NCBI GenBank assembly: GCA_020852035.1
Contig: JADZBR010000276.1
Coordinates: forward strand, 1 to 21,279
Reading direction: 5' to 3'
DNA length: 21,279 nucleotides
Source of the DNA: Caulobacteraceae bacterium
Lineage (GTDB): Bacteria; Pseudomonadota; Alphaproteobacteria; Caulobacterales; Caulobacteraceae
Shown piece after piece: positions 14,225 through 21,279 of this stretch. The position numbers and the translations under genes were made by a program. How positions within the stretch are numbered: position 1 is the stretch's first letter; each line of letters opens with the position of its first letter. The notes under the pieces were generated by a model. It did not search any database. It was given only the letters and a program-made list of their open reading frames with translations, and was not told the DNA's origin.

Positions 14225-14905
14225 ATGCGCATTCTCCTGGTCGAGGACGACAAGGACCTGAGCCGCCAGCTGAAGTCGGCCCTGGCCGACGCCGGCTATG
14301 CGGTCGATCACGCCCCTGACGGCGAGGAGGCCCAGTTCCTCGGCGAGACCGAGCCCTATGACGCCGTGGTCCTCGATCTCGGCCTGCCGAAGGTGGACGG
14401 GGTTTCGGTGCTGGAGCGCTGGCGGCGGGCGAACATCGCCACGCCGGTGCTGATCCTGACCGCCAGAGGCGCCTGGAGCGAGAAGGTCGCCGGCTTCGAC
14501 GCCGGGGCCGACGACTACCTGACCAAGCCGTTCCACACCGAAGAGCTGCTGGCCCGCCTGCGCGCCCTGCTGCGCCGCTCGGCCGGCCATGCGGCGGCGA
14601 CGCTCACCTGCGGCGGCCTGCGCCTCGACCCGCGCGCCGCCCGCGCTAGCGTCAACGGCGAGCCCCTGCGGCTCACCTCGCTGGAATACCGCCTGCTGCA
14701 CTATCTGATGATGCACCAGGACCGGGTGATCAGCCGCACGGAGCTGGTCGAGCACCTCTACGACCAGGACTTCGACCGCGATTCCAACACCATCGAGGTG
14801 TTCGTCGGGCGCCTGCGCAAGAAGATCGGCGCAGACCGCATCGAGACCATGCGCGGCCTCGGCTACCGCCTGATCGCGCCCGAGGGCGAGACGGCCGACA
14901 CGTGA
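14225..14905 (+). CDS. OmpR-family response regulator (PhoP/QseB-like)
   Basis: A 226-residue two-component regulator. Receiver residues 1-115: acidic pocket Glu7-Asp8-Asp9, phospho-acceptor Asp51 (VVLDLGLPKVDG), Thr79, Lys101 (LTKPFHTEEL). Winged-helix DNA-binding domain from about residue 125 to the end: LTSLEYRLLHYLMMH, then TIEVFVGRLRKKIG and RGLGYRL. The active site is complete. The ATG at 14225 is one base after the PepSY stop, with GGGGAGG upstream. It overlaps the kinase gene by four bases (GTGA), implying coupled translation. The 11-base direct repeat upstream of the operon is a plausible autoregulatory site. Relatives are named PhoP, QseB or TctD; I do not assign a symbol. Confidence 0.95.
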   Translation: MRILLVEDDKDLSRQLKSALADAGYAVDHAPDGEEAQFLGETEPYDAVVLDLGLPKVDGVSVLERWRRANIATPVLILTARGAWSEKVAGFDAGADDYLTKPFHTEELLARLRALLRRSAGHAAATLTCGGLRLDPRAARASVNGEPLRLTSLEYRLLHYLMMHQDRVISRTELVEHLYDQDFDRDSNTIEVFVGRLRKKIGADRIETMRGLGYRLIAPEGETADT

Positions 14906-16293
14906 AGCTCGGCGGCCTTCGCCACTATTCGCTGGCCACCCGGCTGGCGGTGCTGGCCGCCGGCTGGAGCCTGATCGTCATCATCGCGGCGGGGGCGGGG
15001 GTCTCCTACTTCGTGCAGCGCACCGTGCTGGGCCGCTTCGACCGCACGCTTTCCGAACAGCTCGACAACCTGGTCGCCGGCGTCCAGGTGAACGCGCAAG
15101 GGCAGCTGGTGCCGCCGACCAGCACAGACACCCGCGCCCTGCGTGGCTTCTCCGGCCGCTACTGGGTGGTGGGCGAGCCGATCATGGGCGGCGGCATCGT
15201 CGAGGTGGCCCGCTCGCAGTCGCTGGGCGACGCCCCGACCCTGGCCCTGCCGCCCGGCGGCGTGCGCGCCGTGGGGGCCCAGGCCGGCCAGCCGCTCTAC
15301 TACGACATCGAAGGTCCGCTCGATCAGAACCTGCGGGCGGCCGCCATCCAGGTTCGGCTCGGCAACCCCTGGATCCCGGTGATCTTCCTGGTCGCCGAGG
15401 ACCGCGCGGCCGTCGACGAGGACGCCCGCAACCTGGCCATTGTCGCCACCCTGGCGATGGCGCTGCTGGGCGTCGGGATGATCGCGGCGGTGTTCATCCA
15501 GGTGCGCTTCGGCCTGCAGCCGCTCTACGCCCTGCGGCGCGAGATCGCCGAGGTTCGCAACGGCAAGAAGCAACGCCTGGGCGGACGCTATCCCGTCGAG
15601 CTCACGCCGCTGGCGGACGAGCTGAACGCCCTGGTGGCGCACAACCAGGATGTGGTCGAGCGCCAGCGCACCCACGTCGGCAACCTCGCCCACGCGCTGA
15701 AGACGCCGATCAGCGTGATGATGACCGAGGCCGAGCAGCAGCCGGGCGCGCTGGCCGAGGTGGTCGCCCGTCAGGCGCAGGTGATGCGCGACCAGGTCGA
15801 TCACCACCTGCGCCGCGCCCGCGCCGCCGCCCGCAGCCAGGGGCAGGGCGAGCGCACCTCCGTCGCCAGTGTGCTGGACGAACTGGCCCGCACCCTGGAG
15901 CGCGTCTTCATGGACCGCGGCGTGGAGATCGACTGGCGCGCCGACGAGGACCTGTTCTTCCTCGGCGAGCGGCAGGACCTGCTGGAGATCGCCGGCAACG
16001 CGCTGGAGAACGCCTGCAAGTATGGCGACCGGCGGGTCCGCGCCGTCGCCGAACCCACAGCGTCCAACCGCTTCACCCTCAGGATCGAGGACGACGGCGA
16101 GGGCCTGCCGCCGGCGCGCTGGGACCTGGTGCTGCGCCGCGGCGCGCGGCTGGACGAAAGCGAACCGGGCTCGGGCCTGGGCCTGTCGATCATCGACGAA
16201 CTGGCCCGCGCCTATGGCGGCGCGGTGACGCTCGGCCAGGCGCCGCTCGGCGGCCTGCTGGTGAGCATCGACCTGCCGCGGGCGGCGCGCTGA
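14902..16293 (+). CDS. Sensor histidine kinase (PhoQ-like)
   Basis: A 463-residue inner-membrane kinase. First transmembrane helix at about 13-38; periplasmic sensor at about 39-155; second helix at about 176-200; HAMP-like linker after it; HisKA-type dimerisation domain with His264 in NLAHALKTPISV; HATPase domain with N-box Asn370 (LENACKYG), G1 box DDGEG (397-401) and G2 box GSGLGLSI (423-430). All catalytic elements are present. The GTG at 14902 overlaps the regulator's stop. It pairs with the regulator upstream; the layout (H box ALKTPISV, short periplasmic domain) resembles PhoQ-type kinases. Signal unknown; it could be divalent cations or envelope stress by analogy only. Confidence 0.94.
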   Translation: MKLGGLRHYSLATRLAVLAAGWSLIVIIAAGAGVSYFVQRTVLGRFDRTLSEQLDNLVAGVQVNAQGQLVPPTSTDTRALRGFSGRYWVVGEPIMGGGIVEVARSQSLGDAPTLALPPGGVRAVGAQAGQPLYYDIEGPLDQNLRAAAIQVRLGNPWIPVIFLVAEDRAAVDEDARNLAIVATLAMALLGVGMIAAVFIQVRFGLQPLYALRREIAEVRNGKKQRLGGRYPVELTPLADELNALVAHNQDVVERQRTHVGNLAHALKTPISVMMTEAEQQPGALAEVVARQAQVMRDQVDHHLRRARAAARSQGQGERTSVASVLDELARTLERVFMDRGVEIDWRADEDLFFLGERQDLLEIAGNALENACKYGDRRVRAVAEPTASNRFTLRIEDDGEGLPPARWDLVLRRGARLDESEPGSGLGLSIIDELARAYGGAVTLGQAPLGGLLVSIDLPRAAR

Positions 16294-16362
16294 CGGCTTG
16301 GGGATGGGTTAACTTCCGTCAAGTAACGTCGGTCCCTCCGGCCTTGGCCGCAGAGCATCCCG

Positions 16363-17697
16363 ATGCCCGCCTTGCAATCCGACAAGCTCGAGCTGGTCCG
16401 CGGCCTGGTCGCCCGCGCGCCGGATCGTGTGGTCCAGGGCCTGGAGGCGGCGCTGGCCAACGGCGGCGCCGACGCCCTGACGCCGGTCTACGACATGGTG
16501 CGCCTGGAGGCCGCCGACCGTGCGCGCCGCAACGCCTTCCTCGGCCCGGTGGCGGCGCTCTGCCAGGCCGACGGGCGCGGCGACGCCTGGCTGCGGTTCC
16601 CCCCGGCCGCCCTTGGGCATATCTGGCTTGGGTTGAAGCGCATCGCGCCCGAGGTGCTGGCGCGGGCCGACGCGGCCCTGATCGATCCCGACGAGGTCGA
16701 CAGCGGGCTCGTCGACGCGCCGGCGCGACTGGCCGGGCAGGAGCTTCGCGTCGCCTATCATCCGGAATTCGTCGCCGCGGCGGCGGCCTGCAACCAGGCG
16801 CGCCCCGGCGGGGCGGCGGAACTGGCCGCCTGCCTGGCGCTGGTCCCCCTGGCGCGCAAGGCGATGGCGCAGCTGCCGCGCTGGATCAGCTACATGGACG
16901 GCGAGCGCATCGCCGTCGCGCGCCTCTTGTGCCGCGACGCGGCCGCCGTGGCCGACGACGCCGGACCGCGCCTCTTCGAGATGCTGGCCGCCCAGCTGGC
17001 CGAGCCGTGGCGCATCCTGCGGGTGATCTCGGCGGTGATGGACCATCCCGGCGACACCTATTTCGCCGCCTCCGAGTTCGCTGATTTCGGCGAGCGGGTG
17101 CTGGCCGCCATCGAGGCCGAGGCCGCCAAGGTCGCCGCCCTGCGCGCATCCGGCGGCCCGGGAGCCGGCAAGGCCGCGGGCCTCGCCGCCGCCCAGGCCG
17201 TGCTGTGGCTGACCGAGGTCGAGCAGGCCATCGAACTGGCGCGCGACGGTCCCTGGGGGCGGCGGGTGGCCAAGCTGAAGCGCTCGCTGGCCGATGTCGC
17301 CGAGGCGCGCCTGAAGGAGATCGACGAGGCCGTCGCCGCCGCCCTGCCGTGCCAGTCGCCGCGCGGGTCGCGGCTGCGCAAGGCCGAGCCCCTGCTGCTG
17401 CACGAGCCCGACGAGGTTCAGGTCGGCGGCGCGCTGGCCCTGCTGACCTTCGCCCACGAGACACAGGGCTGCGCGGCGGCCGGAGGCTTCGCATCGGCGC
17501 GCCTGAAGGCCCTGGAGCGGCTGGAGCAGCGCCTCGACACCTATGTGGAGGACGTGCTCGAGCGCTTGCGGGAGGGCGAGGCGGGGACCACCGACCTGGC
17601 GCGCGCCTATCTGGCGGTCGCCGCCGACTTCTACACCCTGGCGCGGGACGACAAGGCGGGCGAACTGGTGCGCCGTCGCATGGCCGCCGCGGCCTGA
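16363..17697 (+). CDS. Unrecognised 444-residue protein
   Basis: I do not recognise the family. The product is Ala/Arg/Leu-rich and appears almost wholly helical and soluble: no signal peptide, no membrane segment, no nucleotide-binding motif. Only a few Cys are visible, with no CxxC pair. Repeated amphipathic stretches such as LVRGLVARAPDRVVQGLEAAL and RLKALERLEQRLDTYVEDVL could form helical repeats or a coiled coil near residues 380-410. Codon use matches its neighbours, so it looks like a resident gene. The ATG at 16363 follows a short GAG-containing spacer. It sits between the kinase and ccmE, where cyc clusters often have ccmI, but it lacks CcmI's membrane anchor. An imperfect inverted repeat (GTTAACTT at 16308-16315, AAGTAAC at 16321-16327) lies upstream. 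Confidence 0.75.
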   Translation: MPALQSDKLELVRGLVARAPDRVVQGLEAALANGGADALTPVYDMVRLEAADRARRNAFLGPVAALCQADGRGDAWLRFPPAALGHIWLGLKRIAPEVLARADAALIDPDEVDSGLVDAPARLAGQELRVAYHPEFVAAAAACNQARPGGAAELAACLALVPLARKAMAQLPRWISYMDGERIAVARLLCRDAAAVADDAGPRLFEMLAAQLAEPWRILRVISAVMDHPGDTYFAASEFADFGERVLAAIEAEAAKVAALRASGGPGAGKAAGLAAAQAVLWLTEVEQAIELARDGPWGRRVAKLKRSLADVAEARLKEIDEAVAAALPCQSPRGSRLRKAEPLLLHEPDEVQVGGALALLTFAHETQGCAAAGGFASARLKALERLEQRLDTYVEDVLERLREGEAGTTDLARAYLAVAADFYTLARDDKAGELVRRRMAAAA

Positions 17698-17745
17698 TGC
17701 CCCACGCGCTGGAGCCGCCGCCGTCCTTGCGTTAAATGCGCGGCC

Positions 17746-18225
17746 ATGTGGCTTCCGAAATCTCCCAGGGCGCGTCGCCGGCTGATCCTGCTGGCGGCCA
17801 TCGCGCCGGTGCTGGCCCTGGCGGCCGGGCTGACGCTGTGGGGCATGCGGGACGCGATCTCCTATTTCTACACCCCCTCCCAGGCGAAGGCCGCCAATCC
17901 GCCGCCCGGCCGCGCGGTGCAGCTTGGCGGGCTGGTCGTGGCCGGTTCGGTGAAGAAGCTGGCCGGGGGGCGGGTGGATTTCGTGGTCGCCGACCGCAGC
18001 GCCACCACGCCGGTGAGCTTCCAGGGCGACCTGCCGGATCTCTTCCGAGAGGGGCAGGGGATCGTCGCCGACGGCGCCTTCCGCGCCGACGGCGTCTTCG
18101 AGGCCAGGCGCGTGCTCGCCAAGCACGATGAGACCTACATGCCCAAGAACGTCGCCGACGCCCTGAAGGACCAGGGCGAATGGCGCGGCGACGGCGCCAC
18201 GCCGGCCTATGGAGTGGCGCGGTGA
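17746..18225 (+). CDS. ccmE: Cytochrome c maturation haem chaperone CcmE
   Basis: A periplasmic haem chaperone anchored in the inner membrane; it binds haem covalently and delivers it to the CcmF/H ligation complex. It is 159 residues, normal length. An Arg-rich N terminus is followed by a membrane anchor (about 13-33) and the OB-fold domain (GGLVVAGSVKKLAGGRVDFV, GDLPDLFREGQGIVADG). The haem-binding His127 sits in LAKHDETYMPK, with Tyr131 after it. The ATG at 17746 gives the expected short cytoplasmic tail. Immediately after the TGA is a GGAGG (18226-18230) with no gene behind it, where ccmF would normally start; a repeat pair fills the gap to ccmH. Confidence 0.95.
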   Translation: MWLPKSPRARRRLILLAAIAPVLALAAGLTLWGMRDAISYFYTPSQAKAANPPPGRAVQLGGLVVAGSVKKLAGGRVDFVVADRSATTPVSFQGDLPDLFREGQGIVADGAFRADGVFEARRVLAKHDETYMPKNVADALKDQGEWRGDGATPAYGVAR

Positions 18226-18237
18226 GGAGGCCTTTTG

Positions 18238-18376
18238 CCTTCCCCCGACATGGGGGAAGTGGCCCGAAGGCGAAGCCGAGGGTCGATGGGGGAGGTTTGA
18301 GAGGAAGCACCTCCTTCCCCCATCGACCTTCGCCGCCTCCGGCCTCTCAGGCCACTTCCCCCATTCTGGGGGAAGG
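18238..18376. repeat. Inverted pair of modular repeat units (4 and 5) between ccmE and ccmH
   Basis: Two related arms in opposite orientation, about 18238-18296 and 18309-18376, can pair into one long cruciform. Each arm carries its own head hairpin: CTTCCCCC / GGGGGAAG at 18239-18259 and at 18355-18375. Both heads are followed by GTGGCC on reading inward, and both arms share a GGTCGATGGGGGA segment near the centre. The middle parts differ (an indel of roughly ten bases). The layout matches the other palindromic units in the window. Confidence 0.75.
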
Positions 18377-18392
18377 TTTCGGCTGGGCGCCG

Positions 18393-18827
18393 ATGCTGGC
18401 CGCGCTGGCGGCGGTGTTCTGCCTCGCCGCGGCCTCCGACCCCGCCGAGCGTCTGGCCGACCCGTCGCAGGAGGCGCGCGCCCGCGCGATCTTCCAGGAG
18501 GTCCGCTGCCTGGTCTGCCAGAACGAGTCGATCGACGATTCGGAGGCCGAGCTCGCCGCCGACCTGCGCCGGCTGGTGCGCCAGCAGGTCGCCGCCGGCC
18601 GTTCGGACGACCAGGTGCGCGACTACCTTGTGCAGCGTTACGGCCAGTTCGTGCTGCTGAAGCCCAGCGGCGACATGGCCAACCTGCCGTTGTGGCTCGC
18701 GCCCTTCGCCCTGGTGCTGGTCGGCGGCGGCGGGCTCTACGCGCTCTGGCGCCGCCGCCGGCCGGAGCAGGCGCTCAGCGACGAGGAGCGCGCGCGCCTG
18801 GCCCGTCTGTCCGAGCCTGAAACCTGA
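18393..18827 (+). CDS. ccmH: Cytochrome c maturation protein CcmH (CycL)
   Basis: A thioreductant subunit of the haem ligation complex, keeping the apocytochrome CxxCH cysteines reduced. It is 144 residues, close to normal. The redox motif RCLVCQ has Cys39 and Cys42, followed by NESIDDSEAELAADLRRLV and DYLVQRYGQFVLLKP; a C-terminal membrane helix (about 99-118) ends in RRRR. The ATG at 18393 is chosen as the only in-frame start after the repeat; the frame remains open back to 18180 but that would translate the repeat. Odd points: the predicted signal sequence has no Lys or Arg before its hydrophobic part, and no good Shine-Dalgarno precedes it, so the 5' end may have been altered by the repeat. 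ccmF is not adjacent. Confidence 0.9.
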   Translation: MLAALAAVFCLAAASDPAERLADPSQEARARAIFQEVRCLVCQNESIDDSEAELAADLRRLVRQQVAAGRSDDQVRDYLVQRYGQFVLLKPSGDMANLPLWLAPFALVLVGGGGLYALWRRRRPEQALSDEERARLARLSEPET

Positions 18828-18874
18828 TGACACCTCATGGCCGCACAACCGCCGCAAGAAGTCCCTTGGACTAA

Positions 18875-18926
18875 CTCAAAGGTAACTTGAGAACCGTTGC
18901 GCATCCGTGCGACGCACCTAGCTATG
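18875..18926 (+). promoter_or_regulatory. Upstream region of the Do-type protease gene
   Basis: CTCAA (18875-18879) and TTGAG (18887-18891) form an inverted repeat with a seven-base spacer. Just after it, TTGCGC (18897-18902), an 18-base spacer and GCTATG (18921-18926) could form a promoter, leaving a leader of about 40 bases before the ATG at 18974. Inverted repeat next to a weak promoter suggests a regulator site, possibly for one of the two OmpR-type regulators nearby; unproven. Confidence 0.35.
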
Positions 18927-18973
18927 CAAGGCTTCGGCGCGCAGAGTAAGGCCGAAGCTCACAAGGACGATCG

Positions 18974-20551
18974 ATGCCCTCCAAGAAGACCGGTTACATC
19001 CTGGGCGCCGTGGCCGGCGCCGGTTTGACGGTGACGGCGATGGCCGCCGCGGCCTGGCAACTGCCCGACGGGCGCGCGCCTGGCGAGATCAATCCCTCCT
19101 CGGTGATCAAGGCGTCGACCGCTCCGATCTTCGCGCCGCCGCCCGGCGCGCCGGTGTCCTTCGCCGACATCTTCGAGAAGGTCTCCCCGGCGGTGGTGTC
19201 GATCAACGTCACCTCGCGGGCCAATCCGAGCGTTCTGCGCATTCCGGGCCTGCCGTTCAACATCGTGCCGCGCGGCGCCGAGCCGGACGGCGAGGGCCAG
19301 GACGGCTCGCCCGGCGAGGGCGGCGACCAGGGCGGACGGACCCCCGACGGTCAGCCGCGCCTGCCCGAGCAGCGCTCCTCCGGCTCCGGCTTCTTCGTCA
19401 GCGCCGACGGCTACATCGTCACCAACAACCACGTCGTCGAGAACGCCGAGAAGATCACCGTCATCCTGAAGGACGAGACCGAGCTCGAAGCCACCGTCGT
19501 CGGCCGCGACGAGGGCACCGACATCGCGGTGCTGAAGGTGCAGGGCCGCAACTTCGCCTATGTGAACTTCGAGGACGCCGCCACGCCCCGCGTCGGCGAC
19601 TGGGTGATCACCGTCGGCAACCCCTTCGGCCTGGGCGGCACGGCCACGGCCGGCATCGTCTCGGCCTACGGCCGCGACATCGGCGAGACCTTCGTCGACT
19701 ACATCCAGATCGACGCCCCCATCAACCGCGGCAACTCCGGCGGCCCGACCTTCGACACCTATGTCCGCGTGATCGGCGTGAACACGGCGATCTTCTCGCC
19801 GTCCGGCGGCTCGGTGGGCATCGGCTTCGCCATCCCCGCCAGCGTCGCCGACGCCACCGTCAAGCAGCTGATCCGCGACGGCAAGGTGGAGCGCGGCTAC
19901 ATCGGCGCCACCATCCAGAACTACACCGAGGAGATGGCCGAGGCGCAGGGGCTGGGCGACCAGCGCGGCGCCATCGTCACCGAGACAGTGACCGGCGGGC
20001 CGTCGGCCAAGGCCGGGCTGCAGCCGGGCGACGTCGTCACCTCGATCAACGGCCGCGACATCAAGACCTCGACCGAGCTCACCCGCCAGGTGGCGCGCGC
20101 CCGGCCGGGCGAGGCGATCCGCCTCGAGGTGATCCGCGGCGGCAAGCACCAGCAGATCGAGATCCGCTCCGGCACCCGCCCCTCGGCCGAACAGCTGGCC
20201 GCCAACGACAACACTCCGGGCCGCCGGTCGACTCCGGCGACGCCGCAGACCGCGCCGGCCGTGCTCGGCATGGCGGTGGCTCCGATCGACGACGCCGCGC
20301 GGCGTCGTCACGGGCTGGATTCCAGCATTCGCGGGGTGGTGATCGAGAGCGTCGACGCCTCCTCCGACGCGGCCTCCAAGGGCCTGCGCCGGGGCGATGT
20401 GATCCAGCGCGCCGGCGACCGGGCGGTGACCAGCGCCGCGGACATCTCGGCCGCGGTCGATGCGGCCAAGCGGGCCGGGCGGCCGAGCGTGCTGTTCAGC
20501 TTCAACCGCGGCGGGCGCACGGGCTTCCTGCCGCTGAATGTCACAGGCTAG
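18974..20551 (+). CDS. Do-family periplasmic serine protease (DegP/MucD-like)
   Basis: A 525-residue envelope quality-control protease/chaperone. N-terminal Ser-Lys-Lys then a hydrophobic segment (about 8-28) serves as signal peptide or anchor. A trypsin-like domain carries the full triad: His153 (TNNHVV), Asp183 (GTDIAVL) and Ser255 (NRGNSGGP). An acidic Gly-rich insert at about 101-130 corresponds to the variable LA loop of DegP. PDZ1 at about 285-385 (GYIGATIQ, GLQPGDVVTSINGRDI) and PDZ2 at about 430-520 (KGLRRGDVIQRAGDRAV). The ATG at 18974 has AGGA upstream. The response regulator gene follows after 27 bp, as in the degP-feuP arrangement of other alphaproteobacteria, so co-transcription is likely. 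It could be called degP, degQ or mucD. Confidence 0.95.
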   Translation: MPSKKTGYILGAVAGAGLTVTAMAAAAWQLPDGRAPGEINPSSVIKASTAPIFAPPPGAPVSFADIFEKVSPAVVSINVTSRANPSVLRIPGLPFNIVPRGAEPDGEGQDGSPGEGGDQGGRTPDGQPRLPEQRSSGSGFFVSADGYIVTNNHVVENAEKITVILKDETELEATVVGRDEGTDIAVLKVQGRNFAYVNFEDAATPRVGDWVITVGNPFGLGGTATAGIVSAYGRDIGETFVDYIQIDAPINRGNSGGPTFDTYVRVIGVNTAIFSPSGGSVGIGFAIPASVADATVKQLIRDGKVERGYIGATIQNYTEEMAEAQGLGDQRGAIVTETVTGGPSAKAGLQPGDVVTSINGRDIKTSTELTRQVARARPGEAIRLEVIRGGKHQQIEIRSGTRPSAEQLAANDNTPGRRSTPATPQTAPAVLGMAVAPIDDAARRRHGLDSSIRGVVIESVDASSDAASKGLRRGDVIQRAGDRAVTSAADISAAVDAAKRAGRPSVLFSFNRGGRTGFLPLNVTG

Positions 20552-20578
20552 ACTGGTTACATCCAGCCGGGGGCCGAC

Positions 20579-21250
20579 ATGCGAATCCTGATCATCGAGG
20601 ACGACGTCGAGGCGGCGGAGGCCATGCAGCGCGGCCTCACCGAGGCTGGCCACGAGGCCGCCCACGCCGCCGACGGCGAGGCGGGCCTGAAGAGCGCCCA
20701 GGCCGGCGAGTACGATGTGCTGATCGTCGACCGCATGATGCCGAAGATGGACGGCGTGCAGGTGGTCGAGACCCTGCGGCGCGAGGGCGACAACACCCCG
20801 GTGCTGTTCCTCTCCGCGCTCGGCGAGGTCGGCGACCGGGTGACCGGGCTGCAGGCCGGCGGCGACGACTATCTGGTCAAGCCCTACGCCTTCGCCGAGC
20901 TGATCGCCCGGGTCGAGGCCCTGGCCCGGCGGCGCGAGACCGGCTCGGTGGCCACCCTGTTGCGGGTGGGCGACCTGGAGATGGACCTGATCGGCCGCAC
21001 CGTGCACCGCCAGGGCAAGGAGATCGACCTGCAGCCGCGCGAGTTCCAGCTGCTGGAATTCATGATGCGCCACGCCGGCCAGTCGGTGACCCGCACCATG
21101 CTGCTCGAGAAGGTCTGGGAGTACCACTTCGACCCCCAGACCAACGTCATCGACGTCCACATCTCGCGGCTTCGCTCGAAGATCGACAAGGGCTTCGACC
21201 GAGCGATGCTGCAGACCGTCCGCGGGGCGGGCTACCGCCTCGACCCCTAA
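20579..21250 (+). CDS. OmpR-family response regulator
   Basis: A 223-residue two-component regulator. Receiver: Glu7-Asp8-Asp9, phospho-acceptor Asp51 (LIVDRMMPKMDG), Ser79 in the switch position where Thr is also common, and Lys101 (LVKPYAFAEL). Winged-helix domain from about residue 125: LQPREFQLLEFMMRH, VIDVHISRLRSKID and RGAGYRL at the end. Complete. The ATG at 20579 follows GGGGG. The order Do-type protease, regulator, kinase matches the FeuPQ or CusRS-like neighbours known in alphaproteobacteria; targets cannot be read from the sequence. Confidence 0.93.
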   Translation: MRILIIEDDVEAAEAMQRGLTEAGHEAAHAADGEAGLKSAQAGEYDVLIVDRMMPKMDGVQVVETLRREGDNTPVLFLSALGEVGDRVTGLQAGGDDYLVKPYAFAELIARVEALARRRETGSVATLLRVGDLEMDLIGRTVHRQGKEIDLQPREFQLLEFMMRHAGQSVTRTMLLEKVWEYHFDPQTNVIDVHISRLRSKIDKGFDRAMLQTVRGAGYRLDP

Positions 21251-21265
21251 GGTCGGGCGCGCGCC

Positions 21266-21279
21266 ATGCGCCTGCCGAG
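21266..21279 (+). CDS. Start of the next gene, probably the partner histidine kinase (partial)
   Basis: ATG CGC CTG CCG at 21266 lies 15 bases after the regulator's stop and runs off the window. Only four complete codons are visible (MRLP). The kinase identity is inferred purely from the usual regulator-kinase pairing. Confidence 0.35.

Noticed and set aside
18180..18392. 71-codon N-terminal extension of ccmH
   Set aside because: It would overlap ccmE and translate the inverted repeat; CcmH length and fold fit the ATG at 18393.
18959..21160. 733-codon open frame on the minus strand opposite the protease and regulator genes
   Set aside because: The plus strand has complete, motif-bearing genes here; long antisense frames are expected at this GC content and this one has no recognisable domain.

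Overview
The window is very GC-rich, densely coding DNA with strong third-position GC bias. Gene content and order point to an alphaproteobacterium, most likely Caulobacteraceae (Caulobacter or Phenylobacterium). The markers are an F1FO-ATPase zeta inhibitor (DUF1476) gene divergent from purC, a cyc/ccm-type cytochrome c maturation remnant followed by a Do-type protease and an OmpR-family regulator, a spinster-type MFS gene, and modular palindromic intergenic repeats. Genus assignment is inference from gene content; no rRNA or tRNA is visible.

Layout. (1) 1-3741, plus strand: end of a nitrate assimilation operon, with nasA (truncated by the window edge), a siroheme-pathway uroporphyrinogen-III methyltransferase overlapping it, and a small nitrate-reductase-associated protein. 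(2) 3738-6129, minus: an MFS transporter and, upstream of it, an endonuclease/exonuclease/phosphatase-fold protein. (3) 6147-6486: a 59-residue Gln-rich hydrophilic protein behind a sequence resembling a general-stress (EcfG/sigma-T) promoter, followed by a hairpin shared with purQ. (4) 6490-9457, minus: purine cluster purC-purS-[DUF4336-DUF3291]-purQ, with two uncharacterised genes between purS and purQ. (5) 9751-10717, plus: zeta ATPase inhibitor, then an ArsR-type regulator with a DUF2087 tail and an AT-rich perfect palindrome just upstream. (6) 10721-13728: purB and a spinster-family MFS gene on the minus strand, bordered and separated by palindromic repeat units. (7) 13885-16293, plus: PepSY protein, OmpR-family response regulator and PhoQ-like histidine kinase in a tightly coupled operon. 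(8) 16363-18827, plus: an unrecognised 444-residue protein, ccmE, a large inverted pair of repeat units, and ccmH; ccmF is not between ccmE and ccmH. (9) 18974-21279, plus: Do-type periplasmic protease, a second OmpR-family regulator, and the first codons of what is probably its kinase.

How the genes work together: purC, purS, purQ and purB serve de novo purine synthesis. NasA and the SUMT serve nitrate/nitrite assimilation, since nitrite reductase needs siroheme. CcmE/CcmH, the protease and the two two-component systems deal with envelope functions. Most of the window is ordinary core genome. The most interesting points are the shared architecture of the five repeat units, the ccmE-repeat-ccmH junction with an orphan Shine-Dalgarno where ccmF would be expected, the stress-type promoter before the Gln-rich microprotein, and the DUF pair inside the pur cluster. 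I did not find a clear, wholly new multi-gene system.
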